Position numbers and translations under genes: made by a program
Source: Neelides folsomi
Lineage: Eukaryota > Arthropoda > Collembola > Neelipleona > Neelidae
Reading direction: 5' to 3'
NCBI GenBank assembly: GCA_034687125.1
Contig: JAQGBZ010000173.1
Location: 1 to 64,000, forward strand
DNA length: 64,000 nucleotides
Shown: positions 49,600-60,849 of the stretch, one piece after another
How positions within the stretch are numbered: the first letter of the stretch is position 1
How the letters are laid out: each line of letters starts with the position of its first letter
The notes under the pieces: model-generated
Told to the model about the DNA's origin: nothing
Seen by the model: only the letters and a program-made list of their open reading frames with translations
Databases searched by the model: none

Positions 49600-52428
49600 T
49601 TAAATTCCAACAAGAACTTCGTAATCCAAGAAAAGATATTCTTTATTCCAATAAGGAACAATGCATCCTTTCCTTGATTTTTGAATTTTTCCAATTGAAG
49701 GTTCCGTTGGATTGTTGGGCGTTGAAATATAAACCCTGCCAATATAAAACGTTTCTCCGTTGGCGTCTTTCCCTCCAACAACTGCTTTACTCACGACGTC
49801 ACCATTTGAACAAAGAACCCATTTGTAACGGCAGTGATTCATTTTTAAAACCTAATTCATATATTAAAATAAAATTTTGATTAATTTAATGTTAAATCAT
49901 AAATGTATAAATGCACTAAATTGAGTATGATTTAAGAAATAAATCGAATTACTTCAAAATTTTGAAGTTTGATTTCTTTTTCGCCATTGGAACATTGAAA
50001 ACTATCAAATATTGGTATAAATTTTCCAGGAATTAGATCTTCCCCTATTTTTCCTCTTCCAACAAAAACTTCAATTTCATAATTTCCTTTTTCGAATCCC
50101 ACAATATCAATCCGTTCACCTTTGAAATGATTAAATCCTGGGAAAATAAATCTCCCAGCTGAAACTCTATTTTGTGTTGTTATTCTATAGTAAGGTTCCC
50201 AATCCATTTCTGGCATTTCTAAATTTTATTTAAAAATTAAACTATTTTTACCTAAAAATATTATATTACTTTAATTATTTATTTGAACCTTCTTGGATGG
50301 AACGTTTGAAAAAATCCAATTGAATTTCATAAGCTTTTAAGTAATTCTTCCATTGAGTTGTTTTGTCAAAATGAAAATATCCTTCACATTCCAATTTAAA
50401 TGAATGTAACAAACTGAAATCTGGAACTTTCCCTTTTAATGAACTTTCAAAGCAGAATTTTGCTTGTTGTAGAAAAGCTTCACTTTTGTTCATATAACTC
50501 TTCTTTGAATAAGCAAAAGCTAGTTGTATTAAATTTTCAGAAATCATTTCATCGTCTTCAATTAGTTCCTCTTTGAAAATGTTCAAAGTTTGTGTTAAAA
50601 CGAGAATTTTTTCGTCAATATCTTCTTTTTGCAAAGCATTTTCAAAATTTATTTTACTATCTACGACTGGATTTTTATTCCAAATTTCCGTTAAAATCGG
50701 ACAATTTTCCATTTCATCAATTAATTGAGGAACTTCTTGGATTTCTATCTTTGACAAACTCAACCGTTCTTCCTTTTTCATATTTAATTGGAAGTAATTC
50801 ATAATTGCCACGAAATGGGGCAATACATGACTCTTGAGCTCCAAATCCTCTTTTAACATTTTTCCAAAGGGATAAGAAAAGTTGAGGAAATTGTAGGCTT
50901 TGTCAAGTTCAGTAGATAAAACACCAGAGAAATATCTGTATTTAATTAAACATTTATTTTTTATAACTACTAGGTAAACACTCAATTGTAAATTTAAGTG
51001 AATAAATTAAAGTTAAACCCTTTAAATTCTTCGTCGTTTGAATTTCCTCCCATAATAAAGCGCATTGATTCTTGGACCAGACGATGAATCGAAAAAAATA
51101 AATCATCATCCAATTTAATTACAGAATATTGGTCCAAAGAAATGAGAATTGAATCTGTAAATAAAACCCTTGGGATTTTTTCAGGAGCCAAAAATGCAAT
51201 AATCTGCAAACAACTCATGACTTCATCGTCTCTGAGGAACTTTTTAATTGAAATCATCAGTGAATCCAAAACACAAGAATAATATTGCAAAAACTTCTGA
51301 TCGGTTGTTTTCAAATGAAGGCTCTTTTGTTTTTCTTTCTTTTTAAGATACCACTCGACGCTCCTTTTAGCTTCTCGCATATAACAAACAGCTTGGGTTA
51401 AAGCAAGTGGATGGAAATTGAGCTCATTTGCAAATTTTTCAATTAAATTCTTGGATTTAGCTTCTTTGTATTGTTCGGGAACTTTACGTTGAAGGTAAAT
51501 CGAAACTTCGTCCAAAGTGTAAAGATTTAATTCAATTTTATTTGCAGTTTCAAAAAGTGAGCCATTTCTTGTTATTAGAATTTTCCCTCCAGAGGGCGGA
51601 GTATAGTCTTGAATGGACTCTGGTGTTTCAACGTTGTCAAATACAATGAGCCAACCTGGATTATTTACAAACCAGTTTAAAATTGGTCCAAGTTCTTTGT
51701 TTTCTTTTTTAGTGGCGCCAACGTCATTTCCGAATAAAAGAAATTCTTCTTTTAATAATTCAGGTAATTCTGCTTTGAACCAAATAACTTTATTGTAATT
51801 GTCTTTATTGGTCCTGATATATTCAACCGTTAAGAAAGTTTTTCCAATTCCACCCAAGCCGACACAAGCAGTGATTAAAGTTTTATTCCCATTTTGCATA
51901 AAAGCATTTAATTTTTTTAATTTGTCTTCTCTGCCGACAAAATCTTTTTCTTTGTTAGGAACATTCCATTCTTTATTCTTCAATTGTATTAAATCATTAG
52001 GCAAATTGTTTTTATTTTGTTTCCCATCAACATCATTTCGGACATTTTTATCACAATTCCCACTTTGAAATTCTTGATTGTCCTTTTCAATTTCATATGC
52101 AACTTTCTTCCATTCCAATTTTTTTAAAAGATCCAAAAGCCAATTTTTTGTAAGTTCGCTTTTATTGTTTATATTTTCCAATGCTTTATAATAAGCTACT
52201 TTGATATCTTTGTTTTGATTCTCTCCATAAATACGGGATATTGAGGCAGATGTGTAAAATAGTTCTAAGTCATTTTTTTCATAGTGATTATTTCCCAGAA
52301 TTTCACTCCACTTTAGAATAGTTTGGTTATCTATTTATATAATATATGTTATTTAATATAGGTAATATCTCATTAAAAGTTTTATAATATTAAATCACAT
52401 TTAAATATTTTTTATTACCTTCGGGCAT
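49600..52428 (-). CDS. NLR/Apaf-1-style protein: Death-like, NB-ARC, helical region and two DM9 repeats
   Basis: Five exons, phases checked: 52419-52428, 51019-52330, 50289-50935, 49953-50218 and 49600-49851 (2487 bases, 828 residues). Residues 4-95 look like a Death-fold domain (ILKWSEILGNNHYEKNDLE, KNWLLDLLKKLEWKKVAYEI). NB-ARC follows: P-loop GLGGIGKT (161-168), Walker B WLIVFDNVE (230-238), GGKILITRN (251-259), HPLAL (310-314) and the winged-helix end SIHRLVQ (417-423), the form seen in NB-ARC/TPR proteins. A helical, TPR-like region spans about 440-655. Residues 657-828 are two DM9 repeats (EVFVGRGKIGEDLIPGKFIP...FEVL; VGGKDANGETFYIGR...KEYLFLDYEVL). NB-ARC proteins are nucleotide-driven oligomeric switches in cell death and immunity; DM9 proteins include invertebrate lectins that bind mannose. 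Inference: a cytosolic sensor with a lectin-type C-terminus. No signal peptide. Confidence 0.88.
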
Positions 52429-52603
52429 TTTGTCAAAATTAAATTTTATTTCCAAAATTATTATCAATTCTATTAACAGAATACTATGTATAAATGTTCG
52501 ATTTTAAGCTTAATTAATATAAAGTAATATTTGAGTTTATTTTTCAAATAAAATTATTTAGCCGTTGAAATTCGCATATGTTAAATGAAAAGTAGCACTA
52601 TAA

Positions 52604-52934
52604 CGGCAACTACAAGTTAGTACACACTACACACCAATCTATTCTCTTCTTATCCTATATATTTGTTCCTTTCGCACTTGAAACTTGTGGACCTTGGGGA
52701 GCCACTTTAAAGTTTATTAACTTTCTGTTTAATTAAATTTCTACACATCTACACATTGAAGGTAGTACACAACTACATTTACATTAGAATCTCTATCTAA
52801 ACTCCAAGTTAGTACACATTTACACATTGAAGTTAGTACACAACTACATACTACACTTCAAGCTAATACACATCGAGTAGTACCCAACAAGTTAGTACAC
52901 ACTATACAATTAAACTCCAATCTAGTAGTTGCCG
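52604..52934. mobile_element. hAT-type MITE with 8-bp target duplication
   Basis: A 331-base element bounded by CGGCAACTAC and GTAGTTGCCG and flanked by the direct repeat CACTATAA (52596-52603, 52935-52942). An 8-bp duplication is the mark of hAT transposons. The interior is full of AGTTAGTACACA and TACACACT words shared with the element at 40628-41150. No open frame. It sits about 170 bases upstream of the Death/NB-ARC/DM9 gene start. Confidence 0.85.
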
Positions 52935-52942
52935 CACTATAA

Positions 52943-53835
52943 CGTGTACCTAATAGATTATTTTTAATCGGTGGAGTGTGGAGTCGATTTGGATATGAAT
53001 ATCCGTAATATTTAAAGCTTTACATGTTTATATATTATATTTGCTAAAGGTTGGTTTTGAATTTATCTAAACTTTTATAAATAGATAGTTGGGTCGATAA
53101 CTTTAAAATACCGTGGTTTGTGCAAACATTTGCAATACTTTTGTAGATAAGAAACAATTTATAAATTGTAAGAAGTTTAATGTTTAAATTATAATATTAT
53201 GTGTACAAGATAAATAATATGTAACATGTAAATGCATGTATAACATATAATTTATCACCATTGTTTGATTAAATCAAACTAAAATAAACTATTGAATATC
53301 ATTTATACTCTACAATAGGCATAAAATTTATATAAACTTAAGATTTGTGGATTTTTTTAAACTTTTATAATTAAGATTAATTGTTTTTATTTTATCTGAT
53401 ATGTAGTAGATTATACAGTACTAATACCTGTACTTTATATTACTTAAGCTTATGACATGACAATTATTAATAAATGGTATGGATAATCAACGATAAAATG
53501 ATTTGATCAACGAATAGAAATGATGAAACATTTAAACATTGATGAAAATGTAAATTATAAATATTATAAACAATATTTAATATATGTATATGTTTAGAAA
53601 TGTTGATGGAGTGTCAGATTGAACAATGAAAGGAAAATATAGTACATTCACCTTTTATGTGAACAATTTCCTGAAATTGCAACGTGGGAATTATGAACAC
53701 ATCAACAGAAAATTATTTCATCAAATTTTCAATTTGAATTCTAATTCTCGACTCGAGTATAATAATGGTTTGTAAAATTGAAGTTTGAAACTCATTTATA
53801 AAATTGAATATCAAACAGTCACAAAGTGGATTGAA
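52943..53835. other. intergenic, AT-rich
   Basis: No gene. From about 53615 the sequence is duplicated at 55860 (see the repeat entry), including the leader of the zinc-finger gene. Confidence 0.4.
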
Positions 53836-55405
53836 ATGACTTGCCTAATTTGTCTTCGAAATGAAGGAGTTTATTTTTCAAATGAGACAAGCGGATGGAA
53901 AATTGTTCTGTCGCTTTTTTCTCTTCCACTTCAATACTCTGATTGTCTTGAAGGTTTTTTTTATTATTTATATAATACTCTTAATTTTAATGTATTAATG
54001 CCGTGAAAATAATTTTTTATGTAAATTATATTCCCCTTCAAATATCCAATATAAATATTTATAATATTTACACTTACTTACATTTGGCACGATTTATCAA
54101 AAAATTCAATTTTAAAATATATTTAGGAAATCCTTGTTGCAGTAAATGTAAGCTGAAATTGGAAATTGTCGAAGTTATCACAAATCAAATCAACGTCTTA
54201 AATGAAAAATTAAGATATTTGGGAAAGGGGGTCAAAGAATCATTCATCAAATCATTTGATCAATCCGAGCGACAACCTGATCAAAGTTCTAGCGACCTCA
54301 GAATTAAAATTTTAAATGGTAGGAATTTATATTTATATACTAACTTAAAGCCATATCATTTTTAAAATTTTTGAGGTAAAATTATATTTGACATACCATA
54401 ATCACGATCACGATTAAACCCCATGTTACTACGTATATGGTATTTTATTACATTTAAATGTAAACGAATAATTTGAAATTGTATACGATTTATAATAAAT
54501 TTCTTTTTGTATTTATAGATATGGATAAAGGAGTTGTCGATCCTTCTAAATTTTCATGTCTCAGACCCGAGACGGAAGAATTGCCATTTGAGTTTATTAA
54601 AATTAATAACAGAACAGAAAAATCCCACCCAAATTTTGATCAAGAAGAAGAGATCATCACTTCAGATCCATTAGATTCCACACAATTCAAGGAAGAATTA
54701 ATTGAATTAGACGAATCCACCAATTTCGAAGATGAAGAACCAACAGATAGTTATTTTCACGATAATTCTCAATACGACAATTTTCACAATGAATCTCACC
54801 ATGAAACGGTTGACGAAGAAGAAATAGAAATACCAATCCCAAGTTCTCATTCAATGTCTTCGATGATTCAAATTAAATCTGAAATTGGGGAAAACCAAAG
54901 AATCTTTGTCACACTTCCGCCGACTCCCACAAAGAAGAAGCGGAATAGAACAAAGGGAATAATTACAAAACAAACATGCAAATTATGCCCAATGTCAAAC
55001 AGTTTTACAAATCTCGTTGAATTTGAAAATCATAATAAGTCCTTTCACACAGCTAGTTTTTATTCCAAGTGTTTAATTTGCAATCTTGTGTTTTTAGAAC
55101 CCGAACAAAATTCTACTCAAAAACTATCTGCCCACATGCAGTCCCATTCACAAAAATTGTTAAATAAATGTTCTTTGTGTGATGCAACATATAGTCGTTG
55201 TCAGGACATGGCCGAACATATGAAAACCCATGCGAATAATGAAAGTTATATTTGCGAAATTTGTACAGCTTCTATTAATGGGCGAAGAAGCTTCCAATCT
55301 CATATGAGAATCCAGCATGGGAGAAGATATTACGATTGTAGAAAATGCCGATTTATGACAAAGACTTTTAATGTTTACAAAAAACATATTTTAACATGTA
55401 ATTAA
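53836..55405 (+). CDS. ZAD-type C2H2 zinc-finger transcription factor, 398 residues
   Basis: Three exons, phases checked: 53836-53953, 54127-54318 and 54519-55405 (1197 bases). The N-terminus has two Cys pairs about 45 residues apart (MTCLICLRNEG ... CCSKCKLKLE), the layout of the ZAD dimerisation domain found in arthropod zinc-finger factors. A long acidic linker follows (EEEIITSDPLDSTQFKEELI), then a nuclear-localisation type run (TKKKRNRTKG) and about five C2H2 fingers (CKLCPMSNSF..H...H, CLICNLVFLE, CSLCDATYSRCQDMAEHMKTH, CEICTASINGRRSFQSHMRIQH, CRKCRFMTKTFNVYKKHI). It is a nuclear DNA-binding regulator; the target is unknown. The start is placed at the ATG just before the first Cys pair because upstream the frame is closed, whereas the duplicate downstream has an open upstream ATG. 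Confidence 0.85.
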
Positions 55406-55857
55406 TGTATTATCATCCTATTACATTGTAAATTGATGTGCATATTATTGTTGGTTGACGTATAAGTACACAATATGTTTAAAATATAGAGTACAATAGT
55501 ATTAGATCTCAACATTACCCGACTATACCGTCACCGTATTAAACTATGTATGAATTTGAACGAATTACCATTATTTACATATTCTAGTTAGTTAGTAGAA
55601 TTAAAATACATAATCCATTATTAAAAACGTAATTAATTTTTCACTTTAAAATAGGATAAATAAATAAAGCATTCAATCAATTCTAAACCAGAAATGGTGC
55701 GTTCTGCGTTGAACTTTCCACAAATTCAAATTTTATAAATAAAAGTATAAATAAATCCAGTAAAAACAGTAAAATGAATAATAATAAATAATAAAAGACT
55801 ATAAAAATAATTTTCTATCCAGTTTTTCAAATATTAATTAGTTAATCTTTATCCGAG
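55406..55857. other. intergenic, AT-rich
   Basis: 3' flank of the zinc-finger gene. Nothing recognisable. Confidence 0.4.
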
Positions 55858-56350
55858 TAACAACGAAAGGGAAATATACTACATTCACCCTTTATGTGAA
55901 CAACTTATTGAAATTGGAATGTGGGAATTATGAACACATCAACAGAAAATTATCTTCGTTTAATTTTTCAATTCTAACTCTCGACTCGTGAATAATAATG
56001 GATTCTAAAATTGAATATCAAAAAGTCACAAAGTGGATTGAAATGACTTGCCTAATTTGTCTTCGAAATGAAGGAGTTTATTTTTCAAATGAGACAAGCG
56101 GATGGAAAATTGTTCTGTCGCTTTTTTCTCTTCCACTTCAATACTCTGATCATTTGAAAGTTTTTTTTAATATATTTATTTATAAAGGCTTATTTTTTAG
56201 TGTATTAATGCCGTGAAATATAAATTATATTCCCTCTCTTTAAAATATATTATAATAGTAAATACATTTAAATAATTAAATTCCATTGGCACAATTTATC
56301 AAAAATTTTAATTTTAAAATATTTATGGAAATCCTTGTCACAGTAAATGT
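55858..56350 (+). pseudogene. truncated duplicate of the ZAD exon and its promoter
   Basis: A direct repeat of 53615-54160 with scattered differences. It begins in the 5' flank (GGGAATTATGAACACATCAA shared) and includes an open start at 55998 (MDSKIEYQKVTKWIEMTCLI). It then carries the same ZAD first exon (SNETSGWKIVLSLFSLPLQ), an intron, and the first bases of exon 2 (GGAAATCCTTG..ACAGTAAATGTG), after which similarity stops. The second Cys pair is lost because CCSKC becomes C.SKC, and no zinc fingers follow. It is a dead copy of the start of the upstream gene. Confidence 0.75.
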
Positions 56351-56974
56351 GATATAGATATCTAAAAGGTCCTATTTAAAAAATTAAATAAATTTTAATG
56401 CGTTTCTAGAGGTTTTTAGGATTTATTATACTTACTTTCGGCAAAATTACAGAGATAAATAAAATAGTAATACATAATTGTTATTATTGAGTAAACACTT
56501 GATTGAGCATGATTTTTTTATGTAACAACACAACATAACCTTCATTAGACAGTTACCCAATGCAAGATTTGGTTACAAGTGAAACATAAGTCGCAAATAT
56601 AGTTTAATATACTTTAATTTTTAATTATTTTAATTACTTACCAAACAATGCATTACCAACCTATTAGAAAGGAAAATGATTGTACGGTATGAACCAATAG
56701 TCGGTCTTTCTAAGGTTTATAATAAAAGTTTGATTTGTTAAATGATTCTTTGTGGATTCTATCAAAGTCAAGATAAAGACTAATACGATTTTAAGTCCTC
56801 GGAGATATTTTCTTAAAGATAATCGACGAATTTTCTCTTTTCAGTGCTGATTTTAACTCAAAATCCATTGATCTTTTGACACTACTTTGACGCCATATAA
56901 AAAATTATAAAAAAAATCTAAGGATTTTCAGGTCTGCCATAGCTATTGCGTAAAGCAAAATAATAAACGGCAAA
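56351..56974. other. intergenic, no gene seen
   Basis: AT-rich DNA between the ZAD duplicate and the AGCCGA repeats. A less AT-rich part at 56700-56900 has no open frame of note. Confidence 0.35.
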
Positions 56975-57130
56975 TTCAAGTTAGCCGAAGGCCGTCGTCC
57001 AAGATAGCCGACGTTTTTCCTTAAGCATTACAAGCCCTATCTAATCTCCAAGTTAGCCGAAGATCCGACGTCTAAGCTGGCCAAATAGCCGAATTTTAGA
57101 CAAGCCGACGTCCAAGATAGCCGAATTTAT
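56975..57130. repeat. degenerate tandem repeat, AGCCGA/GTCCAAG words
   Basis: At least six copies of an imperfect 15-25 base unit of the form CCAAGNTAGCCGANGTCCGACG. The clearest copies are TCCAAGATAGCCGA, TCCAAGTTAGCCGA and GACAAGCCGACGTCC. Markedly more GC-rich than the surroundings. It overlaps the 3' end of the transposase fragment next to it. Confidence 0.6.
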
Positions 57131-57394
57131 TTTATTAATAGTCATCACTTTCCTTGCTGTTGTGGAAACGTTGCTAACATTCCGAATGATGGCACGTTGA
57201 TTATGAGGAGAAAGAACTGATCGACGTTCTTCTCTATGGGCGACCCCATAAATTTCTCCCAATTCAAAATAATTCTTTATGGCATGGACTGACCTCCTAA
57301 TTTCTCGCGATATTTGTGCAATTGAGCTCCCTTCATTTCTTAATTGGCCAATTCTGCCTCTTTTGGCCACTGACAACCGGCGACCTCTTCCCAT
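57053..57394 (-). pseudogene. Tc1-type transposase fragment, DNA-binding half only
   Basis: An open frame starting MGRGRRLSVAKRGRIGQLRN with two helix-turn-helix motifs (SSIAQISREIRRSVHAIKNY; SPHNQRAIIRNVSNVSTTAR), as in Tc1/Tc3-type transposases. No catalytic DDE block follows; the frame degrades into the AGCCGA repeats. Inactive relic. Confidence 0.8.
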
Positions 57395-58129
57395 CTGGTA
57401 ATTTCAAATAATTCACGTACTTAATAATAAATATTGTTATTATTGATCAAAAGCACTTTATATTTAATTATTAAATAAAATTTAGATAATAATTATTATT
57501 TACCTTTAAAAATTTAAATTGACTCTTTGAAAATAAAAAATTTTCTAAAAGCGAGGAGTGGTTATCCGAATGAGGGACTCAAAATATGAATTTTATCAAA
57601 TGAACTGAACAAGTTTAATTTTTGGACACTTGGCCAATTAATTTATAATGCATCGCCGTAAATACAGACCAAATTTGAAAATTCAAACTTGTTACATTAC
57701 TTAGTTCTCATAATTTTGTCTCGGTTAAACGTATGAGCGGCAGCTTATAATGTGTGAGGGTACTGCGGTACAAATTTGGACTCTTTTACCGGTGATGCTG
57801 CATGTATTATAAAGAGAATAATCAATAATTATCCATTTATAATTTAATTGGATTTAAAATAACATATGTGTTATTTTAATTGTGTTCTTAATAATAGTAT
57901 AATCGATAATTATAACATTAAAACATTTCAATAATCATTAATGTAATTGATAACCTGAAGTTTATAAGTAGCAGAAAAATATCAAAATAATAGAATTTAA
58001 AGATAAAAATATAAACAAATAAAAGAAATGAACAATATTAATTATAAAGTTTTTATGATTTTATTAAAATAATTTCACAATTAAACTTTATTCCTTACAC
58101 ATTGATAAAAAACAATAAATTATTGTTTA
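57395..58129. other. intergenic with an unexplained GC-richer patch
   Basis: AT-rich except 57715-57800 (TATGAGCGGCAGC, GGTACTGCGGTAC), which I could not match to a gene, RNA or element. An upstream ATG at 58028 could start a first exon of the receptor gene, but its splice phase does not fit. Confidence 0.35.
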
Positions 58130-59357
58130 ACAGGCGAAAACTTAAATTTTCTTTGTTGTTAACATTTTATCTATATATTTATATCTTCTATTATATTTAT
58201 AGATTTACACAAATTAAAAATAATTTAATTCCTATTTTTCAAACAATTCTGATTGTTTTATCTTTTATAACATTTAAAATTTTAATTGTATTTTCTTGGG
58301 TTGTTTTCTTTAATGGGAAAGATTTTGCATATTATATTAATAATCTCATAATTAATAAAAAAAAATTGAGAAATCGTAATTAAAGCAATATTCAATTATA
58401 TATCTAGAAAATACAATTTTCAAATAATTATATTTATTTTGAAACAATTTGTTTTCATTTCAGATAATCAAAATAAATTAATTGAAAAAATTTTTAATTT
58501 TAAAATTGTATTTGCATATTTTTCTTGCTTTACGTTTCCATTTTTCCTTTATTTTTTATATGATTCGTCAAATGTTTTATTTGTTTATTCAATTTTTCCA
58601 ATTCCCTATCGACATCTTTGTTTGTTCAGTTTATTCATTTTATTGGAATTTGTAAATATATTTATTGCGACAATAATAATCTGTTTGCTCTTTTGGATTT
58701 TGTCGTTGCATTATTATTGTACTATTTCGATTTTAAAAAATTCTAACATTAAGTAATATATTATTTACTGCTATTTTTAGCACAATAAATATTTAATTAT
58801 TTTATTTTAAAATTAATGGATCAATGATTTATTTATATTTTTCTAGAAATGAATTGTGTGGAATTGAACTGGATTTAGATAAATATATAAAGATAAAAAT
58901 GGAATATTCTTTAGCATATTTATTAATGAACCAATTTAATACAATTTTTCGCTTCTTTAATACATTATTAAAGCTTGCTATTTTTTACTTGGTTATATTT
59001 TCTGGCGTTGGAACATTTCGTTTCTCTCATTTATTTGGTTTCAATGAATATTTAATCATTCCAATACTTTTCATGGCTCTAAATGTTTTAAGTTATTTAA
59101 TTGTTTATTCTCCACCTTGTTATGTTTACAAATACACGTCAAATTTGATTAATACAAAATTCATAATTAAAGATGAATCCGAATCGTCGAAACGAAAAAT
59201 ACTCCAAATTTCCATACAAGATAATAGGGTTAAGAATTGGAAGCTTTTATACTGTAAGATGGGAAACTGTAATGTTATATTATTACAATATATTTCAAGC
59301 AATATTTTCATTTTTAGTTCTACTAAAAAATTTATAAACCCTTTCAGTAATGCATAA
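58130..59357 (+). CDS. gustatory-type seven-helix chemoreceptor, partial model
   Basis: Exons about 58130-58370, 58463-58753 and 58848-59357. The joins (NHNQNKLI, NIKNELCG) keep phase. The product is very hydrophobic with repeated membrane helices: FSLLLTFYLYIYIFYYIYRF, ILIVLSFITFKILIVFSWVV, IVFAYFSCFTFPFFLYFL, LFILLEFVNIFIATIIICLL, TLLKLAIFYLVIFSG and LIIPILFMALNVLSYLIV. A terminal NWKLLYCKMGNCNVILLQYI recalls the TYxxxxLQF end of insect gustatory/odorant receptors, in altered form. The first exon with its ATG was not found, so the 5' end is open. The assignment rests on topology and the tail. T-rich DNA can mimic hydrophobic protein, but the clean splice joins argue for a real gene. Confidence 0.55.
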
Positions 59358-59758
59358 AAATAAATAAGAGTAGGTATGTTATATATTCCTTGTGATTCTT
59401 GTAAAAATACATACATATTATATTTAACTCCATCTAACATTAAGATGAGAAATGTTATAAAAACAGTTTAATAAATAATTTACAAGTACTTTCATGGACA
59501 TTATATTATTGGTTTTAGTGGTTTAAAAGCATAAGTAAATGTCATTTAGAGTGAAGATAAAACAGTTAAGAACTTTTATTCAATTGTGGTAAACATGATG
59601 GTTCGATAAATAAAATTGTTTGGATTAAAGAGCCATTTGACTAATTTTGTTTGTTTGTTTGAACGAGATGAGTAAACTAAACTAAAATACACCATTTACA
59701 GAAAAAGCTTCTATGCTATACTAGAAAACTTTATAATTGTAAATGTAAAAACATTTAT
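59358..59758. other. intergenic, no gene seen
   Basis: AT-rich spacer between two convergent genes. Confidence 0.4.
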
Positions 59759-60849
59759 TTAACAATCTTCTGAAGACGAAGAACATGGAGCCGGAGTTGT
59801 CGTTGTTGTAGTAGTCGTTGATGGAGTGGTTGTGGCAGTTGTCGTGGTTGTTGTTGGTTTTGGAGTTGTTGTTCTTGTTGTTGTCATGGTTGTTGTAGTT
59901 GGCTTTGGTGTGGTAGTTGTTGGCGTAGTTGTTGTTGGCGTAGTTGTTGTTGGTGTCGTAGTTGTTGGTTTAGTAGTTGTTGGTGTAGTTGTCGTTGGTG
60001 TAGTTGTCGTGGTTGTTCTAGTTGTCGTTGGTGTAGTTGTCGTGGTTGTTGTAGTTGTCGTTGGTGTAGTAGTTGTTGGTGTAGTTGTTGTTGGAGTATT
60101 TGTGGTAGTTTCTTCATCATCGGAATCAAAGGTCAAGTATACCTTATCTATGATAGCCCAATTTACATCTATTGAGCTTACTGGAATATCAAGCCAAATT
60201 TCCTATAAAAATAATTAATTTGCATTTATTCAAAATTTAAAATATTCAATATGCGTATTAAAAATGAAATAATATTTTTTTTATTAGTATTAATGTTAAG
60301 TAGTATAAATAAAATACAGTAGAGTACCTACTAGCATACTTACTTTATCAATACTGTTATTATGTGCATAACGTGCTTATAGTATTACTGTATTAAAATG
60401 ATTTATTATAACTTTGACAGTTTGTGTTTGATTACCTTAATCTCATTAATTGATGGAACGTTTAATGGGAATTTGTTCCAAGAAGTGCTGTTGTACAATC
60501 CAATTTGCCTTTGATTCGCTGAAATAACGACAATTCCAGACCCGAGGGTTAACATGCTCAATTCAATATTTTTTAAAGTGATTCCGCCACTTAAGTAAAT
60601 GTCCAAATTGCAGTCGTGATTGCAAGCTGACCAAAATCCTCTTTCATTTGTTTCTCCGTTCCGCGGTCCACAGGGAGGAATATATTTATTGTTTTCAAAT
60701 CCGTAATTGCATGTTGATCTTACAGTGAAAAAATCGGTTTTTGACTGAAAATCCTCCTTGAAATCAATCACAAATTCCTTGGCATTTCCGTAACTGATGA
60801 AAGTAGAAACCACAAAAAGGGTAAAAACTAAAAATCGTGAAAAACTCAT
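59759..60849 (-). CDS. secreted mucin-like Thr/Pro-repeat protein, 285 residues
   Basis: Two exons in phase 0: 60436-60849 and 59759-60202. The ATG at 60849 gives a signal peptide ([20 protein letters not shown]). The N-terminal folded part has several Cys ([39 protein letters not shown]) and beta-strand-like text ([40 protein letters not shown]). From about residue 165 the chain is [10 protein letters not shown]-type repeats with occasional Lys-Pro or Arg, about 110 residues, ending [11 protein letters not shown]. Thr/Pro runs of this kind are heavily O-glycosylated in mucins and peritrophic or cuticle-surface proteins. The folded head is not one I recognise. The repeat is prone to slippage, so copy number may vary between individuals. 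Confidence 0.85.

Noticed and set aside
53773-53835. Upstream start for the zinc-finger protein giving KIEYQTVTKWIEMTC
   Set aside because: In the intact copy this frame begins with a non-ATG codon after a stop; no in-frame ATG or acceptor was found.
59826-60218. Long plus-strand Val/Gly open frame
   Set aside because: It is the antisense of the Thr/Pro repeat tract (ACN/CCN read backwards gives GTN), not a gene.
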